From: Microbacteriaceae bacterium PS02067
GTDB lineage: Bacteria > Actinomycetota > Actinomycetes > Actinomycetales > Microbacteriaceae
Length of the DNA: 45,854 nt
Direction: 5' to 3'
Assembly (NCBI GenBank): GCA_029960085.1
Contig: JASCPG010000019.1
Span: 1-45,854, forward strand
Shown here: positions 17,143 through 24,967 of the stretch, one piece after another
Layout: each line of letters begins with the position of its first letter
How positions within the stretch are numbered: position 1 is the stretch's first letter
Notes under the pieces: model-generated
Database searches by the model: none
What the model was told of the DNA's origin: nothing
What the model saw: only the letters and a program-made list of their open reading frames with translations
Made by a program: the position numbers and the translations under genes

Positions 17143-18260
17143 CCACACTTGTCACACCGTCTGACCTGCGCGCGCGAGCGAAGAAACTCTTCGACCGCGA
17201 TGCCCGTAGCTGGGCCGCCGAGCAGCAGACCGATGTCGTGCTCGACGTTCCGCTCCGCCCGCCAACGGAGCGGGAGGCGCTGGACGATCTCAATCGGGTT
17301 CGACAGTGGGTCGACGCCTGGCGCGGCGTGAGCGAGGACTCGGGTATCGAGCTCGAGTGGGTCGTCCGCAATTGGTCACGCATCGGGTCGCAGGAAGTCC
17401 CCGTTCGCGCGGTGCTGCGCGGTACGGATTCGATCGCTCGAGCGGCGGGCGAGACGGATGGCTGGCGACTTCTGGTGGCGCGACTTGACGAGTTGAGAGG
17501 CCTGGCCGGTTCCGACGCCAGCGGTGTGCTCCGCGCCCATGCCGGCGCGATCGCCGATCTCGATGGCGCCGATTTCGACAGGCTCGTCCATGTGCTGGCC
17601 TGGTTGCGCGAGAACCCGGAATCGGGCCACCTGGTGCGGGAACTGCCGATCCGCGGCATCCACACCAAATGGATCGAATCTCGCCGCGGAATCGTCGAGG
17701 CGTTGCATCGGGCGGGAACCGGAGCGCCCGGACTGGGCCTTCGCGAGCCGTCACCGCTCATACGGATCCGTGCTCTCGATGCGTCGCTCTCGTTCCAGGG
17801 GCTCACCGATGTGTCGGCGCCCGTCGACGACCTTGCGGCAAGCACGATCCGACCCGAGCGCGTGTTCGTGTTCGAGAACCTCGCCACCCTGCTCGCGATG
17901 CCGGATGTGCCCCGAGCTGTAGCAGTGCACGGTGGTGGTCACCGCGTCGATCTCGTCGCCCGCCTCCCGTGGGCGCAGACGGTCACCTACTGGGGCGATC
18001 TCGATTCGCACGGATTCGCCATACTCAACCGACTTCGAGCCAGGGGTGTGGACGCAACGTCGGCGTTGATGGATATGGATACTCTGTTCGCTCACCGTGA
18101 TCTGTGGGGGACCGATCCGGATCCGAACGTCGGCGTATTCGAGCTGCTCAAGCCTGATGAGCGCGCGACTCTTCAGTCGCTGAGCGCGGAGGGCAACATA
18201 CGCCTCGAGCAGGAGCGCCTCCCGTGGAGTTACGCGCTCGAACGGCTCGGGGTGTCCTGA
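17139..18260 (+). CDS. jetD: Wadjet type I nuclease JetD (TOPRIM)
   Basis: This 373-residue protein has an N-terminal DUF3322 region and a C-terminal DUF2220/TOPRIM domain related to Spo11/topoisomerase VI A subunits. The metal-binding acids are visible as Glu246 in VFVFENLAT and Asp287/Asp289 in WGDLDSHG. The conserved RELPIRGIHTKWIE segment is at about 167-180. JetD cuts DNA when the JetABC motor senses a small circle, so the system removes plasmids. GTG 17139 overlaps the jetC stop. The catalytic residues are intact. Confidence 0.92.
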   Translation: MTTLVTPSDLRARAKKLFDRDARSWAAEQQTDVVLDVPLRPPTEREALDDLNRVRQWVDAWRGVSEDSGIELEWVVRNWSRIGSQEVPVRAVLRGTDSIARAAGETDGWRLLVARLDELRGLAGSDASGVLRAHAGAIADLDGADFDRLVHVLAWLRENPESGHLVRELPIRGIHTKWIESRRGIVEALHRAGTGAPGLGLREPSPLIRIRALDASLSFQGLTDVSAPVDDLAASTIRPERVFVFENLATLLAMPDVPRAVAVHGGGHRVDLVARLPWAQTVTYWGDLDSHGFAILNRLRARGVDATSALMDMDTLFAHRDLWGTDPDPNVGVFELLKPDERATLQSLSAEGNIRLEQERLPWSYALERLGVS

Positions 18261-18294
18261 CGAGGCATCTGATCGTTGCCCCAGCGCGCTCCTA

Positions 18295-18351
18295 TTGGCC
18301 TGTCAGCGACGCGTGCTACCGTAATCGCAACAAACGCAACCTCCTGCGTTT
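18295..18351 (+). promoter_or_regulatory. Promoter and operator of the HTH/PIN pair
   Basis: TTGGCC (18295-18300) and TACCGT (18317-18322) are separated by 16 bp and could be -35 and -10 boxes. Just downstream, AAACGCA (18332-18338) and TGCGTTT (18345-18351) form a perfect 7-bp inverted repeat with a 6-bp spacer. An operator over the transcription start is the usual place for toxin-antitoxin self-repression by the HTH protein. Confidence 0.5.
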
Positions 18352-18372
18352 ACGTGTATTGAGGTGATTTCC

Positions 18373-18897
18373 GTGTCTCGCGCTGCCGTCGTTGAAGAGA
18401 CGTACCTTCCCAGCAGGGAAGTCGAGCTTGCCCCTGTGCTGGACTTCCTCACCGCCCATGAGGCCGCCGGCCGGGCTCTTCCCGAGCCAAGGTACTTCCT
18501 TGCGGGCGCGCGTCCAGGCGACCAGGTCGAGCTTCCGGAAGAGGTCTACCTCGCTCTCCGCAAGATCGTGGACGCGATGCAGAGCGGGCTTGCCGTGTCA
18601 GTTGTACCCCAGGCAACACGGCTCACCACCCAGCAGGCAGCGGATCTCCTGAACGTGAGCCGCCCGACCATTGTGAAGCTCCTCGACGAGGGTGAGATCC
18701 CATTCGAGAAGGCGGGAACGCACCGACGCATTCTCCTCGCGGATCTGCTCGAGTACCGAGAGCGCCGGCGGGAGCGTCAGTACGACATGCTCGCCGCCAC
18801 GCGCGACGCCGTCGACGAAGACAACATCGAGCAGACGCTCGAGGACCTCAGAGCGGCGAGGAAGGCGGTCGCCGCAAGGCGGGCAGCCCGACTCTGA
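18373..18897 (+). CDS. Helix-turn-helix antitoxin (excisionase-type HTH)
   Basis: This 174-residue protein has an N-terminal helical region and a MerR/excisionase-type HTH at about residues 78-125, containing LTTQQAADLLNVSRPTIVKL and AGTHRRILLADLLEY. The C-terminal helix probably contacts the toxin. It sits 25 bp before a PIN-domain gene, the usual antitoxin-toxin order. GTG 18373 is preferred over GTG 18364 because GAGGTGA precedes it at normal distance. An alternative is an excisionase for the module, but the PIN neighbour and the long C-terminus favour an antitoxin. Confidence 0.75.
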   Translation: MSRAAVVEETYLPSREVELAPVLDFLTAHEAAGRALPEPRYFLAGARPGDQVELPEEVYLALRKIVDAMQSGLAVSVVPQATRLTTQQAADLLNVSRPTIVKLLDEGEIPFEKAGTHRRILLADLLEYRERRRERQYDMLAATRDAVDEDNIEQTLEDLRAARKAVAARRAARL

Positions 18898-18922
18898 CCT
18901 CGAAGACTGACAGGATGGGGTC

Positions 18923-19507
18923 GTGTTCACGGCGACCCTCGACACCAGCGTGCTGTGGCCGAGCCTGCAACGCGACTTCCTCCTTTCGCTCGCGGTCGAG
19001 GGCGCGTATCGACCGACCTGGAGTTCGGCGATCCTCGACGAACTCGAGTTCCACGAGGAAGTCAAGCTCGTGAAGCGGGGGATACCCGTAGCGGAGGCTG
19101 CCAGCCGCGCAGCAACCCTCATCGCCGCGATGCGGCGAGAGTTCGCCGACGCGGAGGTCGAAGGCTGGGAACCGCTCGAAGGTACCTTCGGGCTTCCCAA
19201 TCCGAATGACGAGCACGTGGTCGCTACGGCCGTCATCGCGGGAGCCGGAGCGATCGTCACCGAGAACCTGAAGGACTTCCCTGCAGCCAAGATTCCGCCG
19301 GGCATCCAGGTGCTCAGCGCCAGGGAGTTCGCGAAGAACACTGTCGCGCTCAACCCCAGGCATGCGCTCGCCGCGGTGCGGGAGATCGCGAGTCGTTCCG
19401 GCCGCTACGGTGCAGCGCTCACCGTCGAGGAGATCCTGGACACGTTGCGCGACCGATACGGCATGATCGAAGCCGTCGAGATGATGGTCGAAGCTGCGTC
19501 CGCGTAG
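18923..19507 (+). CDS. PIN-domain ribonuclease toxin
   Basis: This 194-residue protein begins with the PIN strand ATLDTSVLWPS, with the first catalytic Asp at residue 7. Further metal-binding acids appear in ILDELEF, PNPNDEHVVATAV and TENLKDFP, in the normal PIN order. It should cleave RNA and be neutralised by the preceding HTH protein. About 50 extra C-terminal helical residues follow the PIN fold. GTG 18923 has AGGATGGGG upstream. It is the last gene of module B and ends 60 bp before the right attachment arm. Confidence 0.83.
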   Translation: MFTATLDTSVLWPSLQRDFLLSLAVEGAYRPTWSSAILDELEFHEEVKLVKRGIPVAEAASRAATLIAAMRREFADAEVEGWEPLEGTFGLPNPNDEHVVATAVIAGAGAIVTENLKDFPAAKIPPGIQVLSAREFAKNTVALNPRHALAAVREIASRSGRYGAALTVEEILDTLRDRYGMIEAVEMMVEAASA

Positions 19508-19566
19508 CCTCCAGTTCGCATTACTGAAGAGCGGGGTGCAGCCACCTGATTTCGCGCCGAACACCC

Positions 19567-19701
19567 GCCACGTTTCTGCCACGAATCGAACCGCGCTGAC
19601 CTGATCGAGGAGAACGTCTGTGACCTCAGAACACGCGGAATCATGCGGTTTCAGCTGGGTCCAGTTGCCATCGGCGCGATTTCAAATCCCTCCGTCTCCG
19701 C
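19567..19701. repeat. Right arm of module B and att core 3
   Basis: It matches the right arm of module A in order: CCACGTTT, GCCACGAATCGAACC, TGACCTGATCGA, CGCGGAATCA and the 21-bp core at 19681-19701. It carries an extra block of about 28 bp just before the core. Confidence 0.75.
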
Positions 19702-19904
19702 TCTAAAAATACCTGATCAGAGGCTGTTTCGTTCCGGTACTGCCACGAAATCTGCCATTTCTGCCGCGTTCCGATCGTGGTTGGTGTTGAGCATTCTGGC
19801 GATCATGTGCGGTCTTGCGTAGCTTTCTGCTCGCCGAGCGGTCGTTCGACTCGCCGTTTCTCCCGCGTGAGCGCGAGTCGGAGAGTGCAAATCCCTCCGT
19901 CTCC
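19701..19904. repeat. Left arm of module C with secondary core
   Basis: It has the same ordered landmarks as the other left arms (CCTGATCAGA, spaced CTGCC repeats around CACGAAATC, TTGAGCA). A second core at 19888-19904 begins CAAATCCCTCCGTCTCC, 205 bp after the first. No gene lies between the PIN toxin stop and 19938. Confidence 0.7.
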
Positions 19905-19938
19905 TCCGAGCGGTTGCCATCGCGACGGGTCTGATGGG

Positions 19939-20139
19939 TCAGAGTCCGGCGGCATCCATTCGCTTGATCAGGGACGGGCGCCGGGCGTTGCGGCGGCGTA
20001 CGTCAGCGAGGTAGTCGTCGGCGATCTCGGGGCATCCGGCGGCGCGGGCCGCGGCGCGTAGTTTCGGCGTAGTCAAGGCACACTTGCGAGACGGGGCCGA
20101 TCGCGAGATGAAACCGCCAACTATTCGCCGTTCGAACAA
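19939..20139 (-). CDS. Small protein after the toxin domain, possible immunity remnant
   Basis: A 66-residue frame ends AADDYLADVRRRNARRPSLI-type sequence followed by KRMDAAGL; its C-terminal helix looks like natural protein. It starts at a weak TTG seven bases after the toxin-domain stop on the same strand, which is where an immunity gene would sit. The N-terminal third is Arg/Ser-rich and may not be coding. I do not recognise a family, and it could be the tail of a longer gene cut by recombination. Confidence 0.35.
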   Translation of the reverse strand: MFERRIVGGFISRSAPSRKCALTTPKLRAAARAAGCPEIADDYLADVRRRNARRPSLIKRMDAAGL

Positions 20140-20145
20140 GAGCAG

Positions 20146-20484
20146 TCACTCTGGCCACCCCTGCCAGGCGCCCACATAGTCTTGACTGATATGGGTCTCG
20201 GAGCGCGAGCCGGGTTTGCCAAAGACACTGATCGGTCGTCCGTTTGCGTTGTAGACGCGTACACAGCCTGCAGGGCGTTGCGACCTTGGCTCCATGATCC
20301 GGATCATATCTGCGTTGCCTGCCGTCCCAGGCTTCTGGAAGACCAATCCCCTGTTGTTGTCAGCCGTGCGTTTCGACCAACCGGCCGGGATGTCATATGC
20401 CGCACCACGGCCGGAGGGTCTGCCCCGAGTCTCTTTGACAGTCTGACCTGACCTGTCACCGATTCGTTCCTCACGCCCGAGCAC
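20146..20484 (-). CDS. Orphan C-terminal toxin-like domain
   Basis: The convincing part is the last 85 residues, with IPAGWSKR, RGLVFQKPGTAGNADMIRIM, CVRVYNANGRPISVFGKPGS and a final ETHISQDYVGAW. This pattern resembles toxin tips at the C-terminus of polymorphic toxins and phage-like effectors. No secretion or repeat domain precedes it, only about 30 linker-like residues back to a possible GTG at 20484, just after the permease stop. It may be a toxin cassette left by recombination or a small free toxin. The biochemical activity is unknown. Confidence 0.5.
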   Translation of the reverse strand: MLGREERIGDRSGQTVKETRGRPSGRGAAYDIPAGWSKRTADNNRGLVFQKPGTAGNADMIRIMEPRSQRPAGCVRVYNANGRPISVFGKPGSRSETHISQDYVGAWQGWPE

Positions 20485-20488
20485 GCGA

Positions 20489-21595
20489 TCATGGCACGCG
20501 GAGTTCGCGTATGGGTTCTCGGCGGCTTGCGAGAAGGGCCGGGAGGAGTGCGGCGAGGGTGGCGGTGGCCGTTGCAAGGATGCCGTTGGCGATGAGGAAT
20601 ACGGGACCTGGGAGCGGGTCGCCGACGGTGATCAGGATGCCGGCGGCGAGGAGTGTTCCGGTAAACGTTCCGACGAGGGCGAGAAGTGCGGTCTGGGTGA
20701 GGATGAGCCGGATGATGAGGCCGCGGGTGGCGCCGAGAGCGCGGCGCCGACCGAAGTCCTTGCGGCGCATCATGACGAGCCCGTAGAGGATGATGGCGAC
20801 GAGGGTGCCGGTGATGGCGAGCATGACGAGGACGAGCCCGCGGGAGAAGGTGCCGAGCTGTCCTTGTATGAGGGTGCGGAGTTGGGCGAGTGCTTCGCTG
20901 GTTTGCACCGTGACTTTGCTGGCGTCGTTGGGCGCCAGCAGTGACACGAGCGTGTCGGCGACAGGGGCGACGAGTTCTGGTCGTTCGGCGATAGCGATGA
21001 TGAGGTTGACTGTATGGACGTCGGTACTCTCGGGCTGGGGGATGAGGACGAGGGGTTCGAATCCTGTCAGGAAGTCCGGGGTGGACAGAGGGCCGGCGAT
21101 GGCGTAGCCGGCCCCGGTGGTGAGAGTGATGCCCCCGGCTGCATCGGGGAGACCGAGCTGCTCTAGGGCGTCCGGGGATGCGTAGGCAAGCGCGCCGGGC
21201 AGCGCTGGCTTTTCGGGGATGTCGAGAAGCGCAAGATCGTCCGTGTAGACGTAGCGAGTAGGTACACGGGTGCCGTCGGGCACGAGAGCGTTGGTGGCGT
21301 CGATCGCAGACGAGAATCCGGCGACCCATTCGATGCCCTCGACGGCCCGCACGCGAGTCATCACCTCGCTGGTGACGCCGGCGCCGTCGTCGGCGCGGAT
21401 CACGATGGAGCGAGTGCCAGCGGAGTCGATGGTCGACAGCACCCCCTGTTCGGCGGCGACGGTGCGGCCGGTGGTGAGTGTGACGGCGACGATCATCCCC
21501 GCGACGATCAGCAGGGTGAGAATGGATGCCACGGGCTGCGATCGTGCGGACGCGGTAGCCTCGCGCAGCAGGGCGCCGAGTCGCTCGCGGGTCAC
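20489..21595 (-). CDS. FtsX/MacB-type ABC transporter permease
   Basis: This 368-residue protein has one N-terminal membrane helix (about residues 21-41), a long extracellular domain and three C-terminal helices. It ends with the FtsX-like signature around MRRKDFGRRRALGATRGLI and ASRREPIRELRVP. That is the MacB/FtsX fold, which moves substrates outside the membrane or works on the cell wall. Its start overlaps the ATPase stop, so adaptor, ATPase and permease are translationally coupled. The substrate is unknown; small secreted proteins encoded upstream are candidates. Confidence 0.88.
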   Translation of the reverse strand: MTRERLGALLREATASARSQPVASILTLLIVAGMIVAVTLTTGRTVAAEQGVLSTIDSAGTRSIVIRADDGAGVTSEVMTRVRAVEGIEWVAGFSSAIDATNALVPDGTRVPTRYVYTDDLALLDIPEKPALPGALAYASPDALEQLGLPDAAGGITLTTGAGYAIAGPLSTPDFLTGFEPLVLIPQPESTDVHTVNLIIAIAERPELVAPVADTLVSLLAPNDASKVTVQTSEALAQLRTLIQGQLGTFSRGLVLVMLAITGTLVAIILYGLVMMRRKDFGRRRALGATRGLIIRLILTQTALLALVGTFTGTLLAAGILITVGDPLPGPVFLIANGILATATATLAALLPALLASRREPIRELRVP

Positions 21596-22278
21596 AACTG
21601 GATCTCCCTGTCACACGACGCTGCGACCGCGGGGGAGTGGGTCACGACGATCACCGCCGCGCCCGTCTGCGCATGACCTCGGAGCGCGTCAACGACGAGC
21701 TCAGTGGTGGCCGGGTCTAGGTTGCCGGTCGGTTCGTCGGCGAGCAACACCCGCGGCGAGTTGAGCAGGGCGCGACACAACGCGATCCGTTGCGCTTGAC
21801 CCCCCGAAACCTGGCCCGGGCGACGGCGCGGGGACACATCCACTCCGAACCGGTCCAGCAGCTCGCGCGCCTGTCCCTGCGCCTCATGTCTGGGCCGCCC
21901 CCGGTAGAGCGCGGTTTCGGTGACGTTGTCGAGCACCGTGCGCGTCTGATCAAGCGCCGCATCTTGAAACACGAAACCGAACCGGTGGGCGCGCAGCCGC
22001 GCCCGCCCCGCGTCGGACAATCGTCCACACGTTAGCCCGTCCACGAGAATCTCGCCGGACTGCGGACGCAGCATCAATCCAAGTAGATACAACAGCGTCG
22101 ACTTACCGCGCCCCGAGGGGCCTGTGAGCGCGGTCATCGAGCCGCCGGGAAAGGTCGCCGACCATCCGTCCAGCACGGGTCGGCCCGGTGCGTACCCGAA
22201 CGTCACGTTCCGCGCCTCCAGCGCCGGCATCGTGACGCTCCCGAGCGCATCGCTCTTGGCTGGCGGCGTGATCGTCAC
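21592..22278 (-). CDS. ABC transporter ATPase (MacB/LolD-like)
   Basis: This 228-residue ATPase has Walker A GPSGRGKS, a Q-loop at FVFQDAAL, the signature VSGGQAQRIALCRALL, Walker B VLLADEPTGNLD and the H-loop in VIVVTHSPAV. All motifs are intact. It is the energy subunit for the permease whose gene overlaps its 3' end, and it overlaps the adaptor gene at its 5' end (ATGA). The first 16 residues are a nonconserved extension; an in-frame ATG at MPALEARNV would give the typical family N-terminus. Confidence 0.92.
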   Translation of the reverse strand: MTITPPAKSDALGSVTMPALEARNVTFGYAPGRPVLDGWSATFPGGSMTALTGPSGRGKSTLLYLLGLMLRPQSGEILVDGLTCGRLSDAGRARLRAHRFGFVFQDAALDQTRTVLDNVTETALYRGRPRHEAQGQARELLDRFGVDVSPRRRPGQVSGGQAQRIALCRALLNSPRVLLADEPTGNLDPATTELVVDALRGHAQTGAAVIVVTHSPAVAASCDREIQL

Positions 22279-23411
22279 GGTGTGGTTCCGTTCGCGGGCA
22301 CCCGCACACGCGTCCCATCCGCGACTCCCTCGATGACGCTCATGCCGCGCGCCGCGGCAACCACTGTCACCGGCATCCGCTCACCGGATTCGTCAATCAC
22401 CGAGATCTGCCCATCGGCCCCCGATACCAACGCTGCCGAAGGAACCACGAGACCCACCACCGGTTCGACCGTCACGACCTGAGATGACAAATGCGCTTGC
22501 CCCGTCACCGGCACTTGCGCGCACGCATCTCCACAGATCGACGCGCCGGCCGCGCCCGCAAGGTGCACCGTCACCGTCGCCGACTCGTTGTCCCGCGTCT
22601 GGTCGACTGCGAACCCCTCCCACACGGCACCCTCGGGGGAGGTGATCTCCACTCGTGTCCCCGTCGGCATCATCGCTGCTTGCGAGTCCGTCGCCGGAAT
22701 CGTGAACTCCGGCGATGCCGGCAATCCGCGCACCACCTGCTCGCCGCCCGCGACGGACAACCCTCGTGCGATCACCTTTTCGTCCAGCGATACCCGCGTC
22801 GGCAGCGATGGCACGAAGATCACATCCGCTGCCTCTACGACCCCCGACGGCGCCACCCCCAGCGATTTCTGCCACGCGTTCACCGCCGCGACCGTGCCTG
22901 ACCGCGCACGCCCATCGACAGCACCGCGGTAGAACCCCGCCGCTGTCAGCATCTCTTGCAACTGGGCTACGTCCACCCCTTCGGCATCGCGGCCGATCGA
23001 GCGGAACATGGGGACGCTGCCTTGCGCGATCACAACTGGACGCTGGTTCACCCGATACAGCAGCGCACCTTGAGAGACCTCGTCTCCCGCAGCGACGATG
23101 ACCTGCGTCACTACTCCGGCGGCGAGATTCGCCCCGACCGGCACGGGTGACCACTCGGCAACCGTGTTCAGTGCGACACGAGCACCGACCTCACCTTTGG
23201 ACACGGCGACGAACGTGTGATCCGTCGCCGAAAGGGGATCTGGTGGCGGAGTCAGAATCGACAATGCAGCCCATGCCACCACCGCCCCGAATCCGATACT
23301 TGGTACTGCCACCAACAACCATCCCCACCACCGATGCGGTCTTGACGCTCGGGGCAGGATCACGCTGTCTGCTTGATCCGTTGCGTGATCGCGTTTGGAA
23401 TGCTTGCTCAT
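22275..23411 (-). CDS. Peptidoglycan-binding, MacA/HlyD-like exporter adaptor
   Basis: This 378-residue protein has a cytoplasmic N-terminus, one membrane anchor (about residues 28-51) and an extracellular part. Two halves of a lipoyl-like domain surround a PG_binding_1 domain (about 140-180, DVAQLQEMLTAAGFYRGAVD). A beta-barrel region and a C-terminal membrane-proximal domain follow. In actinobacteria such adaptors accompany MacB-like ATPase/permease pairs and reach into the wall. Its stop overlaps the ATPase start. It is the first gene of the coupled exporter trio, 80 bp after the lipoprotein gene. Confidence 0.85.
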   Translation of the reverse strand: MSKHSKRDHATDQADSVILPRASRPHRWWGWLLVAVPSIGFGAVVAWAALSILTPPPDPLSATDHTFVAVSKGEVGARVALNTVAEWSPVPVGANLAAGVVTQVIVAAGDEVSQGALLYRVNQRPVVIAQGSVPMFRSIGRDAEGVDVAQLQEMLTAAGFYRGAVDGRARSGTVAAVNAWQKSLGVAPSGVVEAADVIFVPSLPTRVSLDEKVIARGLSVAGGEQVVRGLPASPEFTIPATDSQAAMMPTGTRVEITSPEGAVWEGFAVDQTRDNESATVTVHLAGAAGASICGDACAQVPVTGQAHLSSQVVTVEPVVGLVVPSAALVSGADGQISVIDESGERMPVTVVAAARGMSVIEGVADGTRVRVPANGTTP

Positions 23412-23491
23412 CTACCGGTTGATCCTGCTCGTCGTGTCGATCGCCTGCCAGTCAGGCGAGTCGTCATGTCGGGTGATGCCCGAGTGGATCA

Positions 23492-24031
23492 TCAATGCCC
23501 CCAGGTGAGCATCGGGTCGTCGCACTTCGCGAGGATGGGGTCCTCAGGGGAAATCCCCGTGAGGTATCCGAGATCGTAAATCGCGCCGCCGATGAGAAGC
23601 TGATCCTCGTAGGTCGGGTACGACGGCAACTCCGGAGGCGTAAAACCGTTGGCTACGAGGCATGCGCGGAATGCCTCGGTGCGCGCGTACTGCTGTGACG
23701 CGAACTCCGGTGTGACCGGCTCCCCGGGCCGGTTGACACCGGTCGCTTCGATGCACGCGTCCATGTCGGCCTGGAACTGGTCGCGTTGCTCAGGCGGCAC
23801 CATCCCCGACACGCCGGAGCTGCCTACAGAGACCCCCCACCCCTTGTCGTTGAGACACGCGCCGAGAGCCTGCGTGGCCTCCCCTGGAGTCTTCGGTCCT
23901 GGTGATGGGGCGGTCGACCCCGACGCCTCGCTGGACGGCTTCGACGGTGTCTCCGGAGCAGCCGCCGGCGCGCATGCGGTGATCGAGGCGACCAGCGCAG
24001 CCCCGATCACCACTGACACGAACCGCTTCAC
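23492..24031 (-). CDS. Cysteine-containing lipoprotein of the exporter cluster
   Basis: This 179-residue protein has a type II signal peptide with lipobox ITAC (lipidated Cys20), followed by a Ser/Pro/Thr-rich linker and a domain with cysteines in ACLNDKGWGV, DACIEATGV, RACLVANGF and AKCDDP. The even spacing suggests two disulfides outside the cell. Similar lipoproteins next to adaptor/ATPase/permease trios occur in actinobacteria, to my knowledge without a known function. I chose GTG 24031, which overlaps the stop of the preceding small secreted protein gene (GTGA). Confidence 0.75.
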   Translation of the reverse strand: MKRFVSVVIGAALVASITACAPAAAPETPSKPSSEASGSTAPSPGPKTPGEATQALGACLNDKGWGVSVGSSGVSGMVPPEQRDQFQADMDACIEATGVNRPGEPVTPEFASQQYARTEAFRACLVANGFTPPELPSYPTYEDQLLIGGAIYDLGYLTGISPEDPILAKCDDPMLTWGH

Positions 24032-24378
24032 GTCGCCTTGGCCGCACAAAACGAGCTGTACGAGTGGAACGTATACGGGCCGCCGACAGGCGCCGACCAG
24101 CTGCCGCTACTGACACCCGGATTGGACGACGACTTCGCCCCGGTACCGAAGACAGTTCGGGTGTACCCGTTCGAGTAGTAATGGGTGACGGCGGTCGTCG
24201 ACGTAGGGCTTCCCTTCGACGACAGCTGTGTGGTTGCACCATACTGCTGGACGTATGCGCAGGTCTTGCTCCCGGTGGCAGTGTCTGCCGCCGACGCCGG
24301 AAGCACCGATCCCAGGGTCACACCGCTCACGATCAGCGCGACAGCGGCGCTGCGGATGATGTTTCGTGTTCTTACCAT
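24028..24378 (-). CDS. Small secreted Ser/Thr/Tyr/Gly-rich protein
   Basis: This 116-residue protein has a clear Sec signal peptide ending PASAA at about residue 31. The mature part of about 85 residues holds two cysteines (KTCAYVQQYG and SSFCAAKAT) and is rich in Ser, Thr, Gly and Tyr. Its size, secretion signal and coupling to an exporter cluster recall bacteriocins such as the lactococcin 972 type, but no diagnostic motif of that family is certain. It could also be a surface or signalling protein. Its stop overlaps the lipoprotein start. Confidence 0.6.
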   Translation of the reverse strand: MVRTRNIIRSAAVALIVSGVTLGSVLPASAADTATGSKTCAYVQQYGATTQLSSKGSPTSTTAVTHYYSNGYTRTVFGTGAKSSSNPGVSSGSWSAPVGGPYTFHSYSSFCAAKAT

Positions 24379-24502
24379 TCGAGACTCCCCAAACTTGGCT
24401 GGCTTGATCGCCCGCCCTCACTTAGTTACGGCGAGCTGGACTCATTCCTGACAAGGTTGCATGCATGGGTAGTTCCCAGCGTGAGGCGTGCACAGGGACT
24501 TG

Positions 24503-24967
24503 TCAGAGGCAACGCACGTTCGTAACGGAGCCGCTCACGTTCGCGTAGTTGCCGGCTGCCGCAGAGGCGAGGATGATCGTCCCGTTCCGAGCTTGCACCG
24601 TTCCCGTCGGCCTGGCGTTCGCCACAGAGCGAACTTGCGCGAGTGCAGTCGTTGCGAAAGTGCCGCACGTCGCCCAGGTCAGCCGGGCGCCGTTCTCGTC
24701 GCTGGCGCCGAATGCGCACAAGAGTCCGGTCGGGCATTTTGACGACAGCCCGCGCGGGGAGGTTCCTGACGGCAATGTCAGCGTCATACCGAGGCGAGGC
24801 CATTCGACCGTGGAGGCACTAGTAACGACTCCGCCGGGTTCCGCGCTGAGCGCGTATGCGATTCTCGGGTCGAGAGTATTCGCTTGCGCGGCGGTGCTCA
24901 CACTCAGGTTCAACGCCAATGCAATGGCGGACAGGAAGAGCACGCGACGGGCGCGGTGGATCATCAT
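24503..24967 (-). CDS. Secreted protein resembling peptidase inhibitor family I36
   Basis: This 154-residue protein has a signal peptide ending TAAQA at about residue 29. The mature domain contains SKCPTGLLCAFGASDENGARL, then TWATCGTFA, and ends GNYANVSGSVTNVRC. The CPxGxxC opening and the closing cysteine resemble I36 protease inhibitors of streptomycetes. Inhibition of an extracellular protease is an inference. Its ATG at 24967 overlaps the stop of the sigma-partner gene (ATGA), so it belongs to that operon. The gap to the next gene (24379-24502) shows no clear terminator. Confidence 0.55.
   Translation of the reverse strand: MMIHRARRVLFLSAIALALNLSVSTAAQANTLDPRIAYALSAEPGGVVTSASTVEWPRLGMTLTLPSGTSPRGLSSKCPTGLLCAFGASDENGARLTWATCGTFATTALAQVRSVANARPTGTVQARNGTIILASAAAGNYANVSGSVTNVRCL

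Larger units (their letters stand above)
10784..19680. mobile_element. Module B: defence module with Wadjet and HTH/PIN pair
   Basis: This 8.9-kb att-bounded segment has all its genes on the plus strand: a DUF1877 protein, jetABCD, then a helix-turn-helix/PIN pair. It reads as a compact anti-plasmid defence cargo, with the toxin-antitoxin pair possibly acting to stabilise the module. No integrase or transfer gene is present. Confidence 0.7.

Noticed and set aside
18373..18897. Excisionase of the module
   Set aside because: The HTH is of excisionase type, but the protein is long and is followed directly by a PIN toxin gene with a self-repression operator, which fits an antitoxin better.
7160..19904. 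The repeated core as a CRISPR array
   Set aside because: Copies are few, kilobases apart or paired at about 204 bp, and match the tRNA end; this is an attachment-site pattern.
24028..24378. Firm call as a lactococcin 972 family bacteriocin
   Set aside because: Only size, signal peptide and neighbours fit; the family's conserved motifs are not clearly present.
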